NCBI GenBank assembly: GCA_019775845.1
Contig: JADQAV010000009.1
Span: 434,001-498,000 of the forward strand
From: Myrmaecium sp. VS I D KN 1
Taxonomy: Eukaryota; Ascomycota; Dothideomycetes; Valsariales; Valsariaceae
Length of the DNA: 64,000 nt
Direction: 5' to 3'
Numbering within the stretch: position 1 is the first letter of the stretch; each line of letters opens with the position of its first letter. The position numbers and the translations under genes were made by a program. The notes under the pieces are model-generated. The model saw only the letters and a program-made list of their open reading frames with translations. It was not told where the DNA came from and made no database searches. Shown here one piece after another: positions 58,386-64,000 of this stretch.

Positions 58386-60883
58386 AGAGGGGGCGCGAAT
58401 CGGGAGAGAGTAAGAGAGGGCTTTTCCCAGAATACCCCTGTTTGTTATTTTCTTTCTTTTTCTATCTTGCGGTTTTTCATTTTCCTCTTCTTCTTTTCTA
58501 CCGCACCAAGTCTGCCATTTGCATTTCCGGGTTCTGGGCGGGAGTGAGTGATTTGATCGGTTGGTTTGACAGGGACGGCAAGCGAATCGGCCTGAGGCAT
58601 TTTCTGGTGGGGATGGGTTCTGGGATTTTCATGGCGAGGGTGGTCGGCTGAAGGGAGGAGAAGGACACACCCCTTCGTTTCTTCTTCTTTTCCTTTTCCT
58701 TCTCTTTCTTCACATCGTGCGTTGCTTCTTTTTCTCTCTCTTTCTTCGACGATAACTGTTGTTCTTCCAACTTCTTTTCCTTTCCTCGTGACGTTCCGAT
58801 CTGGAACAGGTCTTTTCTTTCTTTTCCAACTCTTTTCCGTCAGGTTCCCCCTGTAGAAGGGATGATGCGGCGACGGAGGAGAGCAGAACGCCGGGGAGGC
58901 CATCGGGGTTCCCCCTCGTATACATACACCGATGGGATGCTTGGATTTACATACAGGCCTCCCAATCTTTCTTCTTCTTCCCTTCTCCGTTTCCCCCCCC
59001 TTCTGTATATTGTATCTAATCGCATCGTCTTATCGCATTGCATCAACACGCATGGTTGGCTGGGTACGTCCCGCAAGGGCGCGGGAGTCTGTTTGTTTTT
59101 AGGCCCTTTATCTTTATCTGCTTGTGTTCTTGTATATAGTCGTAGTATAATGAACGGACGCTGTCTTCGGTTCTCGATAAGGACTACTTTTTTCGCTGCT
59201 GGATGCTTCTGCCCCTGTTTGTCCATGGTATGGTGGGTGTACGAGAGATGGGTTTTATAGGCAGTGCTGAGAGAGTTGGGAGAGAACTCAACTTAAAAAG
59301 AGGTAATCGACCTATTGTGTATTAGCTATTCATCCGTAACTAATATTCCACAAGGACTGCACGTTTGGGGGAGAGAGTGTTTATCCTCATCTTCAGTTTA
59401 TTGAATATCTTTTCTATATTCGAAAAGAAGGAAGCATCGCAAAACAAAAAATAGATAAGAAACATATAAGAAGTCAAACGCACTACCTCTTGAACTGAAG
59501 AAGGATAAACATAGCTCTTATCCTCATCATTAATAAATAATACCGAAAGTCGGGCTGCAGAACGCGAACCTCTTGCCATCAAGCAGCATGGCTACGGGAA
59601 GCGGAAGTATATCTGTATGCTTCAGGCACAAAAACTCTCATCCATGGGATGCCTCACGAACGATTATCTACGATTACAGAATCCATTCACGTACTCCGAA
59701 CACTTGGGAAGCATTCAAGAAGATAAAGGAAGAAAAATAATGATCAATATTATTCACTCCCTCGGCGTATAGGTAGATACCAATTCCCTACCCTCCTCAC
59801 CCCTCGGAGATCAAAAAAGCAAAAAAAAAGAAGGCCGCACGGAAGCCGACCTTGCACTTGTACAACCGTGGCGCTCGGGATGGGCGTTCGCGCCACCGCC
59901 GCTACCGAGTGCCGACGCAAGCGAAGGTATGACGATCGAATGGGCCAGGGGCGCTGATGCAGGTACGACAAACCTCAAGGCTGCCTGAACTGAGATACTA
60001 TGTAGGTACAATACCTCACCTCCATGGAATTGATCTTATACATATTCCTTTGTTGTTGTTTCGGCCTTCGATGTGAGAGTTTACCTTGATATATATATAT
60101 GTGGTGGTGCTCGTTGGTTACGGTGTACGGTATGCGGTGTACGGTATCCCGTGCTATACGGTATGGCATAAGGTAAAAACATACGTACGTACTTCCATCA
60201 AGAGCAGAATCGCCTGTTAGCAGAACTGACTCCCCAGATTCCGCGCGTCGTGCGGACGAGAGAGAGAGATTGAAACAGCAGAGCTTCGCTCTACAACAAG
60301 ACCGTCGGACTATCTCCCATCTCGACCACCCGCCCGCCGTCCGCCGCCCGCCCGTTGCCGGCGCTGCCGACCGGCTACCGGGCGGTCTCCGGTATCGCTC
60401 GCGCCACGAAAAAAAAGATAGAAAAAGAGTGTCGTCGTATACAGTACCTACGTAGTTTATCGGGCGGTCCTCTTCACGGAGTGACGATTATACGTTATAC
60501 GAGCTAGCTAGGGTAGACAATTTCTCCATCCCGCTGTTAAACTTCACATCTCCTCCTCTCCTCTCCTCCTCTTCTTCCATTTCCCGTAACGCACCCACCC
60601 ACTCCGACTCCCACATCCACTCCCCACACCGCACCGCCGCAACAAACCGACCCGCATTGACCCTGCCTGCGTCATCCGAAAACCCCCTTCGACGACGATC
60701 CCTCGGTTGGCCTCCACCAGCAGCCGGAACCGAAAGAAAGAACGACCCAGTACCTCCACGCTCTCACACCCGCAAACGAACGAACCTCCCGTCTCGCACC
60801 TTCTCCTCCTCCCGCACCCGACGCGCTCTACCGAACACGCACCCTCCCTTCCCCTCCGCATCCGACAACCTGCCCTTTCATTC
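58386..60883. other. Long intergenic region, no gene supported
   Basis: 2.5 kb between Spt7 and the amino-acid transporter, both on the plus strand. The first 500 bp are T/CT-rich (58440-58850). A short (AT)n lies at about 60090-60104 and a small repeat at 60120-60168. The last 300 bp are a C-rich leader for the transporter. Confidence 0.5.
60120..60168. repeat. Imperfect tandem repeat, about 14-nt unit
   Basis: Two close copies of CGGTGTACGGTATG-like sequence and a third diverged copy (CGTGCTATACGGTATG). Non-coding. Confidence 0.7.
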
Positions 60884-62571
60884 ATGCACCCGCTCAGTCC
60901 GCAAATCACGCCCGTGTCCGAGGCCTTCGCCCTGGCCGAGCACGACCCGGCCTACGAGGCCGACCGGCGACACTTCTCCCAGCACGTCTCGCGCTCGCGC
61001 AGCCGACAGCGCTCTCGTTCGCGGCACCACGCGGACGGCCACGGTTACGGCCAATCACAGCAGCAGGACCTTGAAAAGGGCAAGGAGGGCCCGCCGTCGT
61101 CGAGCGAGGGGGTCTTGTCCCCCTCCCCGCCGCCGCTGCAGGAGGGCGTTGTCGACCCGTTTGGTGAGCAGGATGGCGAGGTCAAGTATATGACGATGGA
61201 GTGGTGGTATGTGAAGAGGCTGTCCCCCGCCGGGATCAATTGAGTGGAAGAAAGATCATATAGGCTGATGTGGATATTTCTTCGGAGTAAACAGGCAAGC
61301 GGCGATGGTCATGATTGCGGAGAACATCTCGCTGGGGATTCTGTCGTTGCCCGCGGTGCTGGCGGCGCTCGGCTTTGTGCCCGGCCTGATCCTGCTGGTG
61401 GGCATTGGACTGCTGACGACGTACACGGCTTTCATGTGGGTTTTCCACTTCTCCGCTTTCTTTTGCGGGACCATCGGTCGCTGACTGCTTTATTGCTTTG
61501 TCTAGGATCGGTCAATTCAAGCTCGCACACCCGGAAGTCTTCAACATGGCTGATGCCGGTATGGTCTTGTTCGGCCGGTGGGGACGCGAGATCTTCGGCG
61601 CGGCTCAGTTCATTTTCATGATCTTCTGCATGGGCAGCCACCTGCTCACTTTCACCATCGCCTTCAACACCATCACCAGCCACGCGACGTGCACCATCGC
61701 CTGGGGCGTGGTAGCCCTGGTCGCCTTCTGGATCCTGACGCTCCCGCGCACGCTCAAGAATGTGTCGTACATGTCCTTCCTGTCGGCGGCCTCCATATTC
61801 ACGGCGGTAATGATTACGATGATTGGCGTGGGCGTCTCGCCGGCGGAGTCGATCCAGCTGTACGTGACGAAGCAGTCCACCCTGGCACCGGCCTTCCTCT
61901 CGGTGGCTAACATCCTCTTCGCCTACGCCGGCCACGTCGCCTTCTTCTCCTTCATCTCGGAGATGAAGAAGCCGCACGAGTTTCCCAAAACCATCGCCAC
62001 GCTCCAGATCGCGGACATCTCGCTGTACATCCTCGTCGCGACGGTCATCTACCGGTACACGGGCGACAGCGTGGCCTCGCCGGCGCTGGGCAGCACTGGG
62101 CCGACGCTGCGGAAGGTGGCGTACGGGATCGCGCTGCCGACGATCGTGATCGCGGGCGTCATCTTCGGCCACGTGAGCAGCAAGTACATCTACCTGCGGC
62201 TGTTCGGGCACACGGGCCTGCCGGCGAAGCGGACGCCGTGGGCGATCGGCAGCTGGGCTCTCATCGCCCTCGTCCTCTGGGCGGTCGCGTGGGTGATCGC
62301 GGAGTCGATCCCCAGCTTCAGCGACCTGCTCGCCCTCATCAGCAGCATCTTCGCCAGCTGGTTCTCCATCGGCATCCCGGCCATCTTTTGGCTGCACTTG
62401 AATTGGGGGCGCATCCGGTCCAGCTGGCGGAAGTGTTTCCTGGCTGCGGTGAACTGGCTCATCATCCTCTTGGCGGCCGGGTTCATGGGCTTGGGCTTGT
62501 ACTCGAGTGGTAAGGCGATCCATGACGATGCATCCAGCGCGAGCTGGAGCTGTGCGGATAACAGCACGTAA
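60884..62571 (+). CDS. AAAP-family amino-acid transporter (N. crassa Mtr-like), 509 aa
   Basis: Three exons: 60884-61206, 61295-61435 and 61506-62571. Introns of 88 and 70 nt keep frame. The ATG at 60884 gives MHPLSPQITPVSEAF and a 105-residue hydrophilic, Arg/Ser-rich cytosolic tail. The first span starts at EWWQAAMVMIAENISLGILS, the usual opening of this family. About eleven hydrophobic segments follow, including FTIAFNTITSHATCTIAWG, FAYAGHVAFFSFISEMKKP and HEFPKTIATLQIADI, the last two typical of Pfam Aa_trans fungal permeases such as the neutral amino-acid permease Mtr. It should import neutral or aromatic amino acids across the plasma membrane with protons. The stop at 62571 follows SWSCADNST. 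No neighbour suggests a special substrate. Confidence 0.94.
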
Positions 62572-63398
62572 CACGCCATGTTTCTTTCCCTCGTTTGTCG
62601 TTTTTCCGTTTTCATCTGCAAAACTCGTGCACGTTTGGGCGTTTTATCAAAATTCATGTTTCACTGTATCATAACTTCCCCACTTGGACGTACCGACTGG
62701 GGCATTCTGTTACCCAGTCTTCGACGCGGAGCAGTCATCACCATGTGAGGTTTCAGGTGGTAGCCCGTTCACGTTCTGTTTTCCTCGCCTCAAGGCGATC
62801 GGGTTGGTGGTCGCTTTGTACGAACCGATTTGCTTTCTGGAGCGAACGTCATTTTATGCGTCTGTCATTATGGGGGAGGTGATGTTGGAAGGACCGCTGC
62901 GTTTTCTTTCTGGGAGTTGATTGATGATGATCGATGATCGACGACATTGGTGTGTGGTGTAGTGGAGGAGGAGATGACGTTGGGTCGGTCGCCGAATGTC
63001 GTCGGGTTCTGGGCGGGGTTCGGGTCGGGTGCAGTCCGGGGTTTGGCCTCAGGCTGGTCGGCAATATCTTTATATTCTTTAAAGATATCATGACTATCAC
63101 TACCACGTAACGTGGATGATCTACCTTTTTCTTTTCTTTTCTTTTCCTTCTTTCTCCATGATGGCAGATGGGGGAATCGGATGTTGTTATGGGTGGGCGA
63201 ACGATTTGGAAGAAGATGGTGATGGCGATGATGTGTTGACTGGATAACTGAGGGTTGGGAATGGAAGAAGGGTATGCTCTTAATGTAAGGATATTGATGG
63301 AACTGTATGTATATATGTATGAAGAGGTGTACGATATGAAAATGTCGGCGTCGTTAAGGTGAAAGGGGAAGAGCCTGGTGTCTCGGCAGTTCTTAATC

Positions 63399-63438
<40 letters not shown>

Positions 63439-64000
63439 AAACATATAAAGTATATCACGTATATTGACAGATCTCGATATATCAATATTTCTCAGTTCGA
63501 TGTTCGCACTCTCTCATTCATACCCTTCGGTTTTGCATCATATGAATACCTATAAAATGAAACTGAAGGTACATAAGTACCCTGTCGGATCGATCTGGTG
63601 CTCCCTCATCGGCGTTTGAACCCTCACCCCGCCTTTCCCACCTGCACCTCTCCACCATCTCCACCTTCCGACCTCCACCATCCCCGCGGCCCCCTCCCCC
63701 GCTTTTTTTGCTTCACATCTCTCTACCTAATCCCAACATACCGACCGACTTTACCGAACAACCAGCCAACCACCTATTCCGCACTCACTCACCCTACCCT
63801 ACCATTGCCTATTGGCTAATCGGAGGACGTTCATTTGCCGTCTGTTCGGTCGGTGTTTGAACTTCCTTGCTCTGGGTTTATCTATTGCTCTGGCTCGACT
63901 CCCGACAGTTATACGAGTAAATCCAGAAAGAAAGAGAGGAAAAGAAAGAAAGCAAGAGCATCTCGCATCGCTCAGATAATTGAAGTCATCGCCTGCTCTG
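62572..64000. other. Intergenic to window end, no gene supported
   Basis: Holds the 3' region of the transporter and an (AT)n microsatellite. After about 63600 there is a C-rich and then A/G-rich leader-like stretch, suggesting that a plus-strand gene may start beyond the window. No coding frame with family resemblance was found. Confidence 0.45.
63400..63436. repeat. (AT)n microsatellite, about 18 units
   Basis: An uninterrupted alternating TA/AT run of 37 nt, followed by further AT-rich sequence with TATATC and GATATATC motifs. Confidence 0.95.

Noticed and set aside
61432-62574. 380-codon minus-strand frame opposite the amino-acid transporter
   Set aside because: Arg/Asp-rich shadow with no ordered segments; the permease is clear on the plus strand.

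Overview
The window is nuclear DNA of a filamentous ascomycete (Pezizomycotina). The coding regions are GC-rich and mostly intron-poor. Nearly every intron I could resolve is 43-115 nt with a GT donor, a CTRAY-like branch site and a YAG acceptor. The gene set is typical of such fungi: importin beta-3 (Pse1/Kap121), SAGA subunit Spt7, ribosomal protein S26, a CBS-PB1 protein, an AAAP amino-acid permease, an ABCC transporter, a flavin halogenase and a DUF3638 giant. I cannot name the species. I saw no transposon, viral fossil, tRNA, rRNA or CRISPR array.

Left end (1-5 kb): this is the most interesting part. A full-length viperin (radical SAM, ddhNTP-synthase family) is transcribed divergently from a small P-loop nucleoside-monophosphate kinase. 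Downstream of the kinase, on the same strand, lies a CYTH/triphosphate-tunnel protein of the thiamine-triphosphatase type, cut by the window edge. This recalls the vertebrate RSAD2-CMPK2 pair and suggests a nucleotide-based antiviral module, but that role is inferred from family and position. Next come a membrane-anchored Asp-box (sialidase-like) protein and a secreted His/Thr-rich repeat protein (5-7 kb).

Middle (7-34 kb): a long leader precedes an unknown nuclear-type protein (9.6-11.5 kb), followed by a catechol-type O-methyltransferase. A 3,152-residue DUF6606/DUF3638/DUF3645 protein (13.4-23.0 kb) carries motifs that I read as a SecA/SF2-like motor core. A phenolic-type flavin halogenase without a visible synthase partner, an F-box protein and a BRCT-WGR-PARP protein follow.

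Right (34-64 kb): an ABCC transporter with seven exons, a small coiled-coil protein, importin beta-3 (with a probable GC-AG intron), the CBS-PB1 tail-anchored protein, RPS26, a VanZ-like membrane protein, Spt7 and an AAAP amino-acid transporter. The intergenic spaces are long (up to about 2.8 kb) and rich in pyrimidine tracts and microsatellites.

All exon boundaries were read by eye from splice signals, reading-frame continuity and family conservation. No transcript data were available.
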